This document shows positions 1 to 5,992 of a stretch of DNA of 7,069 bases, in pieces; within the stretch, counting starts at the first letter, position 1, and the number at the start of each line of letters is the position of its first letter. The DNA comes from an uncultured Chryseolinea sp. (lineage in GTDB: Bacteria; Bacteroidota; Bacteroidia; Cytophagales; Cyclobacteriaceae): positions 1 through 7,069 of the forward strand of contig CAMLER010000260.1 in NCBI GenBank assembly GCA_946478915.1. The letters are read 5' to 3'. Made by a program: the position numbers and the translations under genes. Under the pieces are notes generated by a model. It saw nothing but the letters and a program-made list of their open reading frames with translations, made no database searches and was not told the origin of the DNA.

Positions 1-579
1 CTCGTAGTAGATATCAGTGACAGTATATTTTTTTTTGTAAATTCTTATCCTTCGGTTTGCATCCCATGATTGTTGAATAAAGAAACTATCTCCTTCAACA
101 TCGTCAATATTATAATTGAAGGCGACAGTGTTCGGGATATCATTGGAAGTATTCTTCCGGAATGAAAAAGAAGCGCTTTCTGCATTTCTAATCGCTGCTC
201 TTTTTGTGCCGAATAAATATAGGCTGGCCCCGATAACAACGATGCTTAGAATTGAATATTTTAAATTGAGTTTATGGCTTACTTTCTTTGACGGTTCTTT
301 GGCAGGTTCGGTCTTGGTTTTTTCGGCTTTATAGTCTTGCCATGTTTTGTAATTAAAATAATTCGCAATCGCATTCAGGGTAGCAATCTGAGGCAATCTG
401 CTAAACTCCCCGTTACCAAGTCGTTTGACCGTAGTTCCACTGATCAGAATGCCTGACTTTTTTCCAAGTCGCTCCGCAATATGATCGAAATCCCGTTGTG
501 TCATACTGGCGGGATCACCATACCCATTGTCATTAAAGATTTCGATAATGCTTGTCTTTATCAGTGTTTGATCGTCCAT
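1..579 (-). CDS. Membrane-anchored protein with Bacteroidota-type N-terminal domain, partial (C-terminus off left edge)
   Basis: Translating the minus strand from the ATG at 579-577 gives 193 codons without a stop, running off the window. Residues 1-85 follow a pattern I know from many Bacteroidota proteins: a leading helix, an S/T-x-x-D-F-D-x-I-A region (about 26-34), a TTVKRLGNG segment (49-57) and LPQIATLNAIANYFNYKTWQDY (62-83, with the invariant-looking W80). A charged Lys/Glu/Pro linker (84-107) leads to one hydrophobic helix at about 109-124. The rest, rich in Asn, Asp and aromatics, should lie outside the cytoplasm. The N-terminal part resembles a small helical nucleic-acid or protein-interaction domain, but its function is not known to me. 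A run of nine A on the coding strand (28-36) encodes three Lys. The frame stays open upstream to 702 but has no ATG there, so 579 is the likeliest start. Confidence 0.8.
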   Translation of the reverse strand, partial: MDDQTLIKTSIIEIFNDNGYGDPASMTQRDFDHIAERLGKKSGILISGTTVKRLGNGEFSRLPQIATLNAIANYFNYKTWQDYKAEKTKTEPAKEPSKKVSHKLNLKYSILSIVVIGASLYLFGTKRAAIRNAESASFSFRKNTSNDIPNTVAFNYNIDDVEGDSFFIQQSWDANRRIRIYKKKYTVTDIYYE

Positions 580-732
580 GCTCAAATCAATTGAAACCGG
601 TATAGTAAGGTGAAACGAAGGATAACCTGAAATGTTGGTTTCCTGGAAATCAGCAAAATATCCCTGTAATATAAACTTGTTGAGTTTTGTGGGACTTTGT
701 TAAGCTTTTGTTCTTGCCCTCTTAAGGACCCG

Positions 733-780
733 TACGTTTTTGCAATCAATTACACACGAAGATCAATAAACAAAAACGTA
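733..780. promoter_or_regulatory. Perfect 10-bp inverted repeat ending on the DoxX start codon
   Basis: TACGTTTTTG at 733-742 is the exact reverse complement of CAAAAACGTA at 771-780, with a 28-nt spacer. The last base of the right arm is the A of the ATG at 780. The left arm also resembles a Bacteroidota -7 element (TAnnTTTG; here TACGTTTT followed by TG), and a TTTG lies at 707-710, so it may overlap the promoter. If transcription starts upstream of the left arm, the mRNA could fold so that the start codon is partly hidden. If it starts inside the spacer, the repeat could instead be an operator bound as DNA. The repeat is seen directly; both roles are inferred. Confidence 0.45.
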
Positions 781-1541
781 TGAACATCTACCAGACATCA
801 GGTCGCATTTTTTTTGGAGTCGGAATAATGGGTATGGGCATATTGCACTTTTTCCACCCTGGAATCAGACCCATCATAATACCTGAGTTGACAAACGTCC
901 CTCCGCTTATAGGATACGTCGTCGGCATCGCATTAATTGCCACAGGACTGCTGATTGCAATCGGCAAAAACTTCACGACCGTCTCACTGGTGATGGGTGT
1001 AATATTCCTGGGTTTATTTTTATTTGGCCATTTGCCATGGTCTTTAACAGCAGGATCGTCAAATCAATATTGGGTTAACACCAACAAGGTGATAGCATTG
1101 GCTGGCGGGTTCCTCGTGATTTCAACAATTAACACACGAGGGTATGAGAGCAAGATAATGCAATTGCTGGTCAGACTGGCCCCGCTTGGCAAATATCTAT
1201 TTGCCATTATGTTGTATAATTTCGCTGTAGGGCATTACAACTTTCTGCAAGGCATCAGCAACATGGTGCCCAAATACATACCATTTCCAGAATTTTGGAC
1301 TTTTCTAGGGGGCGTGGCCTTGATGGGCTCGGCGATAAGTATTTTCAGTGGGTTTAAGCTACGCACAATTATGCTGCTGCTTGCATTAAATCTTTTTATT
1401 TGGTTATTGCTGCTACATCTTTACTACACGTTTCTCTATCCCACCTGGCAGGAAGGTGAAAATTTTATAGGCGCTCTAACCTGTCTCGCATTTTGCGGCA
1501 CTGCATTAGTCATTTCTCAAATGGTATCGAAAACAAAATGA
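780..1541 (+). CDS. DoxX-like eight-helix integral membrane protein
   Basis: This 253-residue protein has about eight hydrophobic segments, near residues 8-26, 43-62, 66-84, 103-118, 138-156, 173-191, 195-218 and 229-247. The first four begin with GRIFFGVGIMGMGILHFFHP, the usual opening of DoxX-type four-helix proteins. The second four begin with GKYLFAIMLYNFAVGHYNF, which lines up with the first, so the protein looks like two DoxX-like units in tandem. His23 and His152 fall at matching places. DoxX-type proteins sit in the cytoplasmic membrane, and some are linked to quinone or thiol redox chemistry, but the substrate here is unknown. The leader before the ATG is A-rich with no Shine-Dalgarno, as expected for the phylum. 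The stop overlaps the start of the next gene (ATGA), pointing to coupled translation with the amidohydrolase. Confidence 0.8.
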   Translation: MNIYQTSGRIFFGVGIMGMGILHFFHPGIRPIIIPELTNVPPLIGYVVGIALIATGLLIAIGKNFTTVSLVMGVIFLGLFLFGHLPWSLTAGSSNQYWVNTNKVIALAGGFLVISTINTRGYESKIMQLLVRLAPLGKYLFAIMLYNFAVGHYNFLQGISNMVPKYIPFPEFWTFLGGVALMGSAISIFSGFKLRTIMLLLALNLFIWLLLLHLYYTFLYPTWQEGENFIGALTCLAFCGTALVISQMVSKTK

Positions 1542-2875
1542 TATCAGCATTTCAAGGCTGTGCAGCTGCTGGCAAAGCTATTCTCTTAACACTTTTATTC
1601 TCCGGAATAATTTTGAGTTGCTCATCGCAGGAGCCAATGAAAAAATATTCCCTTATCGTTTCAAACGTTACTGTCATTCCAATGAATAAGGACACATCAA
1701 TAAAAAATGTTGATGTGTTTGTGAGTGAAGGAAAGATTGATAAAATCGAAAAGCATGAGAAAAGGCGCAAACTCGGTTTGCTTTCTGATGTGATAATAGA
1801 TGCCTCTGATCAATATCTATTGCCAGGTTTGGTTGACTGTCATGCGCACTATGGCGACAACGTTGATCTATTTGATGATTATGATAGTCTGTATCTTAAA
1901 TATGGAGTCACTAAAATAATCGCGTTGAACGGTTCTGATCAACTGCTAGAACATCGCAAGAAAATTAAAAATAAGACCGCCAACGGACCTGACATTGTTT
2001 GCTCCAGCCCGAGAAACAATGACCCTTCATTGACTGCCGATCAGGCAAATCGCTTGCTTAAGGAATACAAAAGGAAAGGCTATGATTTCGTAAAAATCTA
2101 TAATGAATTATCGACATCAGGCTTTGATGCATTTAATCAAAACGCGGAAGAAAATGATTTAAGAGTGTTAGGCCATATCCCGAACAGCATAGGCATCTAC
2201 GGAGTATTGCACAGCAATATGGAACTAGTGTCACATGCTGAAGACTTTTTATATCATCCGCCTGTAAAATACATGATGGGTGAAGTAACTCAACCTGTAA
2301 AACCGGATGAGTCTTACATAAACTTGCTGGCAGACTCAGTCACCAAGTATGGAAAGTATGTATCGCCGACGTTAATAGCGTTCAGCTCCATTTTAAGTTC
2401 TGTTGGGAATATTAACGACGATGTTAGCTCAGCTCCACTCTCCATAAATCATCCGATCGCTGTTCACTGGCAGTGGTCACCATCAATCAATTTTTATCCG
2501 CGTAAATTTTCCACCAGTCATTCAATCAACCGCTTGCAGTACGCGTACGATTATCAACTAAAACTTGTAAAAGCTTTTCACGATGCAGGTGTAAAAATTC
2601 TCACTGGTACAGATGCCCCAACCATACCCGGGTTGGTGCCCGGTCATTCTTTGCATCAGGAAATGCAAATTCTCAATAAAGTCGGATTATCAAATTATGA
2701 TGTTCTTAAGTCCGCTACCGTTAATGCAGCACAGTTCCTAAATATCTCAAATCAATTTGGTACTATAGAAGAGGGCAAGGAAGCTTCCTTCATTCTACTA
2801 TCCAACAACCCTCTAGTTAACATCGAAAATACGCTCAGCATTAAAAAGGTATTCAAGTGTGGCGAGATGTTTTAA
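1538..2875 (+). CDS. Amidohydrolase-superfamily lipoprotein (imidazolonepropionase/prolidase-like)
   Basis: I start this 445-residue protein at the ATG at 1538, which overlaps the upstream TGA; the frame also allows a TTG at 1493, but that would lie deep in the DoxX gene. Residues 13-27 are hydrophobic and end in ILS-Cys28, a lipobox, so the protein is probably a lipoprotein anchored outside the cytoplasmic membrane. The metal site of the amidohydrolase superfamily is complete: His102 and His104 in VDCHAH, Lys186 in DFVKIYNE (the likely carboxylated ligand), His213 in GHIP, His233 in SHAED and Asp359 in TGTDAP. The end, GTIEEGKEASFILLSNNPL, is the usual C-terminal strand of the small beta domain. 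Relatives cleave peptide-like, amide or cyclic amide bonds; the substrate cannot be named from sequence. Its gene partner suggests an envelope role. No truncation is seen. Confidence 0.88.
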   Translation: MISAFQGCAAAGKAILLTLLFSGIILSCSSQEPMKKYSLIVSNVTVIPMNKDTSIKNVDVFVSEGKIDKIEKHEKRRKLGLLSDVIIDASDQYLLPGLVDCHAHYGDNVDLFDDYDSLYLKYGVTKIIALNGSDQLLEHRKKIKNKTANGPDIVCSSPRNNDPSLTADQANRLLKEYKRKGYDFVKIYNELSTSGFDAFNQNAEENDLRVLGHIPNSIGIYGVLHSNMELVSHAEDFLYHPPVKYMMGEVTQPVKPDESYINLLADSVTKYGKYVSPTLIAFSSILSSVGNINDDVSSAPLSINHPIAVHWQWSPSINFYPRKFSTSHSINRLQYAYDYQLKLVKAFHDAGVKILTGTDAPTIPGLVPGHSLHQEMQILNKVGLSNYDVLKSATVNAAQFLNISNQFGTIEEGKEASFILLSNNPLVNIENTLSIKKVFKCGEMF

Positions 2876-2893
2876 GCATTCTGGTTTGACTTG

Positions 2894-2924
2894 CAAAGTA
2901 GATGCATATGGTAGCCATACTTTG
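2894..2924. terminator. Imperfect stem-loop between convergent genes, possible weak terminator
   Basis: CAAAGTA (2894-2900) pairs with TACTTTG (2918-2924). Inside, TGG (2909-2911) pairs with CCA (2915-2917) around a TAG loop, leaving an eight-base bulge on the left side. It starts 18 bases after the amidohydrolase stop, in the 136-bp gap before the convergent esterase end. There is no U-tract after it on either strand, so it is not a standard intrinsic terminator. Confidence 0.25.
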
Positions 2925-3011
2925 AACGGGTTGTCAACTTATGTTAGCCTTTGCGTTGGCTTCAAAAAAGGCGGTGGCAAATCCACAAAAACGAATTCAA
3001 CTTATTCTCAC

Positions 3012-4064
3012 TTAATTAAAGTTCAGATATTCATTAAAGAATGGAAGCAAATCATTCAAGACCCGGCCGTCGGTCGTCCAAATTTTATTTCCGTGATTGC
3101 CAATGTATTCTTCAGCAAAGTGTTCAATACCCAGATTCTCCAGCCGCTGGCTGAACATACCACATTGAACAGGAAAGCGCTGCGAATCATTTCTGCCCCA
3201 ATCCAATTTCAATGCTTTTAATTTACGAAGGTTAGATGCATACTTGTCAACCATATACACCGGCATGTTTTGATTCCATTTTTCCAACACCACATCGTTT
3301 ACGATCAAACTGTCACCTTGATATGTAAAAGGTAAATCACAATAGAAAGGAGGCTTTGCAGGATTGGGTGACCATGCTCGCGCCACAGCTACCAAAACTT
3401 TTGGATAGTAAGTTTTCTTAAGCTCTTCCTGCGTTTTAACTTTACTTAGTTCTTTGAACGAATCACTATTAGGTCCAAACTCCTTCACGAAAGCCAACAA
3501 ACCAGGACTTAAAGCATAAACGCTACTGAAAACCTCGGGGAAAAGCATTCCGGTTTTAATGGCACCATATCCACCCATGGAATGCCCGGCAATACCACGG
3601 CTGTCGCGCGTAGCCAATGTTTTAAAATTCTTGTCTACATATTCCACGAGTTCTTTAGCTGCGAAGTCGGACCAGTTACCGGTAAGTGTAGAATTGCTGT
3701 AAAAGCTTCCTTCATATATTGTATAGTTATCTGCGATAACTAGAATGAATGGTCTTATTTTTTGTTGCGTAATCGCCCGGTTAAGAATGGCCTTCATTGC
3801 AGGTGAGATGCTATCGGTACCCGTGAAGCCATGCATATAATATATAACCGGATAACGCTTATTATTTTTTTCATAGCCAGGAGGAAGATAAACTGATACT
3901 TTGCGATTTGGATTTTCGCCGCCGGTGTTTTGAAGTGTTTTTGCGTTGATCATGAAAGTAGTGACCTCTCCGGATATCGTCTGTCCGAACGATTGCTGAG
4001 CGACCAGCAACACAAAGAAGACTGCATAAAGTCTACTCATGGCTAATTTAATTGACCGTTGCAT
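3012..4064 (-). CDS. Secreted alpha/beta-hydrolase esterase (Esterase D-like), second gene of operon
   Basis: The 350-residue product has a signal peptide: positive residues, a hydrophobic run (about 12-22, LYAVFFVLLVA) and a likely cut after SFG-27. The mature part is an Esterase-D-type alpha/beta hydrolase. HGF at 78-80 forms the oxyanion region, Ser162 in GHSMGGYG is the nucleophile, Asp293 (in GRND) the likely acid and His324 (in IGNHGNK) the base. The family cleaves carboxylic esters, and relatives include feruloyl and acetyl-xylan esterases and S-formylglutathione hydrolase; the substrate here is not evident. A long insert between nucleophile and acid (about 190-285) may form a lid. The start at 4064 overlaps the upstream esterase by 17 bases and has an A-rich leader; an ATG at 4040, seven bases after that stop, would also keep the signal peptide. 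Confidence 0.85.
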   Translation of the reverse strand: MQRSIKLAMSRLYAVFFVLLVAQQSFGQTISGEVTTFMINAKTLQNTGGENPNRKVSVYLPPGYEKNNKRYPVIYYMHGFTGTDSISPAMKAILNRAITQQKIRPFILVIADNYTIYEGSFYSNSTLTGNWSDFAAKELVEYVDKNFKTLATRDSRGIAGHSMGGYGAIKTGMLFPEVFSSVYALSPGLLAFVKEFGPNSDSFKELSKVKTQEELKKTYYPKVLVAVARAWSPNPAKPPFYCDLPFTYQGDSLIVNDVVLEKWNQNMPVYMVDKYASNLRKLKALKLDWGRNDSQRFPVQCGMFSQRLENLGIEHFAEEYIGNHGNKIWTTDGRVLNDLLPFFNEYLNFN

Positions 4065-4926
4065 TGTTGTTTTTTAGAATTTCATAAAAGAAAAGAACAT
4101 GATAAGGTAAAGAGTTTTGCCAATATGCCCAGGAGTGTCCGCCTGGACGTTCACTATAATCGTGGGGTGTTTGATTGAATACAAGTCTGCGATGCAATTC
4201 CCGGTTCGGTTCAATCAGAAAATCATCTACACCACAATCGAAGATTAGTTTAGTACCATTTTTCTTTATGACATCTGCCATGCTGATGATGGAGTAAATA
4301 GAATAATCAACGGAGTCCATTGGACCCATTATCGAAGCAAACGCATTTTTGATATTGTTAGCCATTTCAGGAGAAAGTTTCCATCCCATCATGTCTGGGT
4401 TGAGTGCACCACTCATGCTGCCAGCAGCACAAAATAAATCCGGATGTTTTGCTGACAGATATAAAGCGCCATATCCACCCATGGATAAGCCGGATATCGT
4501 CCTTGCCCTATTGCTGCGATTGGTCCGATAAGTTTGGTCAATTTTTGGAATAACATCTTTAATGATGTATGATTCAAATTGACTTCCTTTTTGAATCGGA
4601 CTATCAATGTAATAGCTGAAGACTTCTCCTTCTGGCAGAACGATGATGACGTTATACTTGTCGGATAAGTTATGGAGTAGTTCTTTATCCGGCGCCTTTT
4701 CGATCCAATCCCGGTAATGTCCGAAGCCACCATGTAATAAATACAGCACCGGATAAGCAGCCTTATTTTTTGCATAAGACGCCGGGAGTACCACGGCCGC
4801 CTTATACGTTTTGTTCATGGCCGTACTCCAAATATCCAGCGAATCGATCTTAGCTGCCAGGGCACTGGAGCAGAGCGAGAAGAGAAATAAAATAAAACTC
4901 AACCTGATTTTTTCTTTTGTTTTCAT
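4048..4926 (-). CDS. Secreted alpha/beta-hydrolase esterase (Esterase D/FrmB-like), first gene of operon
   Basis: This 292-residue protein opens with a signal peptide (KTKEK, a hydrophobic run at 9-22, likely cut after ALA-24), so it should act in the periplasm or outside the cell. The hydrolase core is complete: oxyanion-region HGGFG at 65-69, nucleophile Ser148 in GLSMGGYGA, acid Asp235 in DCGVDDF and base His264 in GGHSW. The DCGxxDxL and GGHxW patterns match the Esterase D / S-formylglutathione hydrolase / CE1-like group. The signal peptide argues against a cytoplasmic formaldehyde role and for cleaving esters in outside substrates such as decorated polysaccharides, which is inferred. It shares the GxSMGGYGA nucleophile elbow with the next gene, including 17 identical bases, so the pair probably arose from an old duplication, though the proteins have since diverged widely. 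Confidence 0.87.
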   Translation of the reverse strand: MKTKEKIRLSFILFLFSLCSSALAAKIDSLDIWSTAMNKTYKAAVVLPASYAKNKAAYPVLYLLHGGFGHYRDWIEKAPDKELLHNLSDKYNVIIVLPEGEVFSYYIDSPIQKGSQFESYIIKDVIPKIDQTYRTNRSNRARTISGLSMGGYGALYLSAKHPDLFCAAGSMSGALNPDMMGWKLSPEMANNIKNAFASIMGPMDSVDYSIYSIISMADVIKKNGTKLIFDCGVDDFLIEPNRELHRRLVFNQTPHDYSERPGGHSWAYWQNSLPYHVLFFYEILKNNNATVN

Positions 4927-4943
4927 TGGATGTAGCTGTCGAA

Positions 4944-4976
4944 CAAAGACTATGTCATTGTGTTGTGATTACACAA
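4944..4976 (-). promoter_or_regulatory. Possible promoter of the esterase operon
   Basis: On the minus strand a TTG (4976-4974) is followed after 21 bases by TAGTCTTTG (4952-4944), close to the Bacteroidota pattern TTG / TAnnTTTG but with one extra base inside the -7 element. It would start transcription only about 10 bases before the esterase ATG. The TTG lies inside the right arm of the 4957-4977 dyad, so a protein bound there would be expected to block or reshape this promoter. Confidence 0.35.
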
Positions 4977-4977
4977 T
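4957..4977. promoter_or_regulatory. Perfect dyad ATTGTGT-N7-ACACAAT, candidate operator
   Basis: ATTGTGT (4957-4963) and ACACAAT (4971-4977) are exact reverse complements around seven bases. A second dyad, TTGTG-ATTA-CACAA (4963-4976), shares the right arm, since TTGTG occurs twice in a row. The site lies between the divergent esterase and AraC genes and covers the candidate esterase promoter. Its size suits a dimeric repressor or activator, and the inner core recalls CRP/FNR-type TGTGA sites. Binding by the neighbouring AraC protein is possible but unproven, as AraC proteins more often use direct repeats. Confidence 0.5.
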
Positions 4978-5018
4978 AATATGAAAATCTCAATGGAATC
5001 ATTTTTGTAATTCAGCCT

Positions 5019-5618
5019 TTGGTTTTTGGGGGAAGGACGGCGATTGTTCGACCGTACTACGTTGCAGGAAAAGCTACAACTCGTCGAATCAAAATTTTTC
5101 ACATCCGGATGTGTTACAAACATTTTTCCACACAGGAAGTATGGGGCAGGGAGATGGCATTTCTTCATGAACGCCTCTATGAAGCAAGCCAGAATAATGA
5201 GCGAGTGATCAACGTGCTCAATGAATGGATACTCGGCTGTCTCGCCAAACGCTCGCTGACAGAAATTAACCAATGGAATAGATTGGACAAAATCTTCTGT
5301 ACCACTAGTTTACCTGTTACCGAGTTATTAAATCGTTATGTGGGATATACGCACAAACATGCGATACAGCTGATAAAAAATAACGCCGGTCTGGCACCTA
5401 AGCACATTCAAAAAGTAAATCGTTTCAACCGGGCTACCAGTATCGTAAGTTCCTCGTCTTTTCAAAGCTGGGGCCAGGTAGCCTATGAGGCAGGATATGC
5501 TGATCAAAGCCACCTTATCCGTGAGTTCAGACACTTTTCGGGCTACACACCTGAAGGGTATTTGCTATTGAAACCCATAGAATATCGTAACAGGGTTCTT
5601 CAGCACCAGGAACTCTAG
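5019..5618 (+). CDS. AraC-family transcriptional regulator with sensor domain largely missing (possible pseudogene)
   Basis: Residues about 85-185 form a complete AraC-type double helix-turn-helix: PVTELLNRYVGYTHKHAIQLIKNNAGLAPK, then NRFNRATSIV, then WGQVAYEAGYADQSHLIREFRHFSGYTPEGY with the hallmark GYxDQSHxxREFRxxxGxTP. Before it, VWGREMAFLHERLYEASQNNERV matches the linker helices of Bacteroidota AraC regulators. The sensor domain, normally well over 100 residues, is reduced to about 45 that read like scraps of it (YYVAGKATTRRIKI), with the stretch before EVWGREM looking shortened. The frame is open from 4980 but lacks an ATG until 5109 (5154 is next); 5019 is a TTG. The divergent esterase gene begins 92 bp away, so no full domain fits. 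Either a short DNA-binding protein is made or the gene is dead. If active, the esterase operon is the obvious target. Confidence 0.72.
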   Translation: MVFGGRTAIVRPYYVAGKATTRRIKIFHIRMCYKHFSTQEVWGREMAFLHERLYEASQNNERVINVLNEWILGCLAKRSLTEINQWNRLDKIFCTTSLPVTELLNRYVGYTHKHAIQLIKNNAGLAPKHIQKVNRFNRATSIVSSSSFQSWGQVAYEAGYADQSHLIREFRHFSGYTPEGYLLLKPIEYRNRVLQHQEL

Positions 5619-5675
5619 CGCTCTCCAGGTAAATTTTATTCTATACCCATTCCGCCGCTGTAATTTTATCCGTCG

Positions 5676-5789
5676 TTAGGCAATTGCACAATTGTATTTC
5701 ACCACGTTAGTGTATGTGTAGGTGCCGTTTTTGTCAAAACCGTCTTCCTGCAATAAAATCGATTGTCGTTTCTTCAAAATTTCAACGAG
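5676..5789 (-). pseudogene. C-terminal relic of an unrecognised protein
   Basis: The minus strand reads 37 codons from just after a TGA (5792-5790) to a TAA (5678-5676), without an ATG. The peptide begins LVEILKKRQS and continues through LLQEDGFDKNGTYTYTNVVK to a CAIA end. Its composition, with alternating Thr/Tyr and Asp/Gly/Asn turns, looks like a real protein C-terminus rather than chance translation, but I cannot place the family. The most likely reading is the leftover end of a deleted gene; a short gene using a TTG start is less likely. Confidence 0.3.
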
Positions 5790-5875
5790 TCAATAGCCTG
5801 AACTGGGATTTATGAGATTAAAAGATTGGCGGGATTCATAGGCATAGTTGTGCAAATCTGGTTAATCATTTTAAT

Positions 5876-5900
5876 CGGACAAATCCCAATCCGGACAAAT
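5876..5900. repeat. Direct repeat of CGGACAAAT with 16-bp period
   Basis: CGGACAAAT occurs at 5876-5884 and again at 5892-5900, each preceded by AAT plus one or two bases. The pair lies about 38 bp before the -7 element of the methyltransferase gene, a place where activators of the AraC or response-regulator type bind tandem half-sites. It could also be chance in AT-rich DNA. Confidence 0.35.
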
Positions 5901-5937
5901 TTTCGAACAATCAAGAAGTAGCACTTATTGATTTGGT

Positions 5938-5945
5938 TAGGTTTG
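5938..5945 (+). promoter_or_regulatory. Bacteroidota-type -7 element before the methyltransferase
   Basis: TAGGTTTG matches TAnnTTTG exactly and lies 47 bases before the ATG at 5993, giving an expected leader of about 40 bases. No TTG is found at the usual 19-21 bp upstream, so the promoter may be weak or depend on an activator. Confidence 0.4.
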
Positions 5946-5992
5946 AATTGTTTTGTTCATTTAAAAGTCCTTAACCATCTTGATAAATAGAA

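Larger units (their letters stand above)
5619..5992. other. 374-bp region without an intact gene
   Basis: The gap between the AraC and methyltransferase genes holds a probable minus-strand coding relic (5676-5789), a 9-bp direct repeat (5876-5900) and a consensus-like -7 element (5938-5945). I see no tRNA-like fold, no strong terminator after the AraC stop and no mobile-element ends. Confidence 0.6.

Noticed and set aside
580..702. Open in-frame extension upstream of the left-edge gene
   Set aside because: It has no ATG or GTG, and the family pattern begins close to the ATG at 579.
1493..1537. TTG start giving the amidohydrolase 15 more residues
   Set aside because: It would lie inside the DoxX gene and put a polar stretch before the signal peptide; the ATG at 1538 gives a normal lipoprotein signal and an ATGA overlap.
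2859..3221. 120-codon plus-strand frame after the amidohydrolase
   Set aside because: It overlaps the end of the amidohydrolase and about 200 bases of the esterase on the other strand, and its peptide resembles no protein family; it mirrors the esterase coding strand.
3565..4485. 17 identical bases in the two esterases (3565-3581 and 4469-4485) as a mobile or recombination repeat
   Set aside because: They encode the conserved nucleophile elbow SMGGYG in both, so shared coding constraint explains them.
4413..4775. 120-codon minus-strand frame inside the first esterase
   Set aside because: It lies wholly within a well-supported esterase gene in another frame and shows no family motifs.
5026..5208. 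Plus-strand frame with LFDRTTLQEKLQLVESKFF, resembling an AraC linker helix
   Set aside because: The frame that continues into the intact HTH already supplies that linker (FLHERLYEASQNNERV), so this is probably chance; kept in mind as a possible frameshift scrap.
5328..5534. 68-codon minus-strand frame opposite the AraC HTH
   Set aside because: It is antisense to a conserved domain and has no recognisable features.
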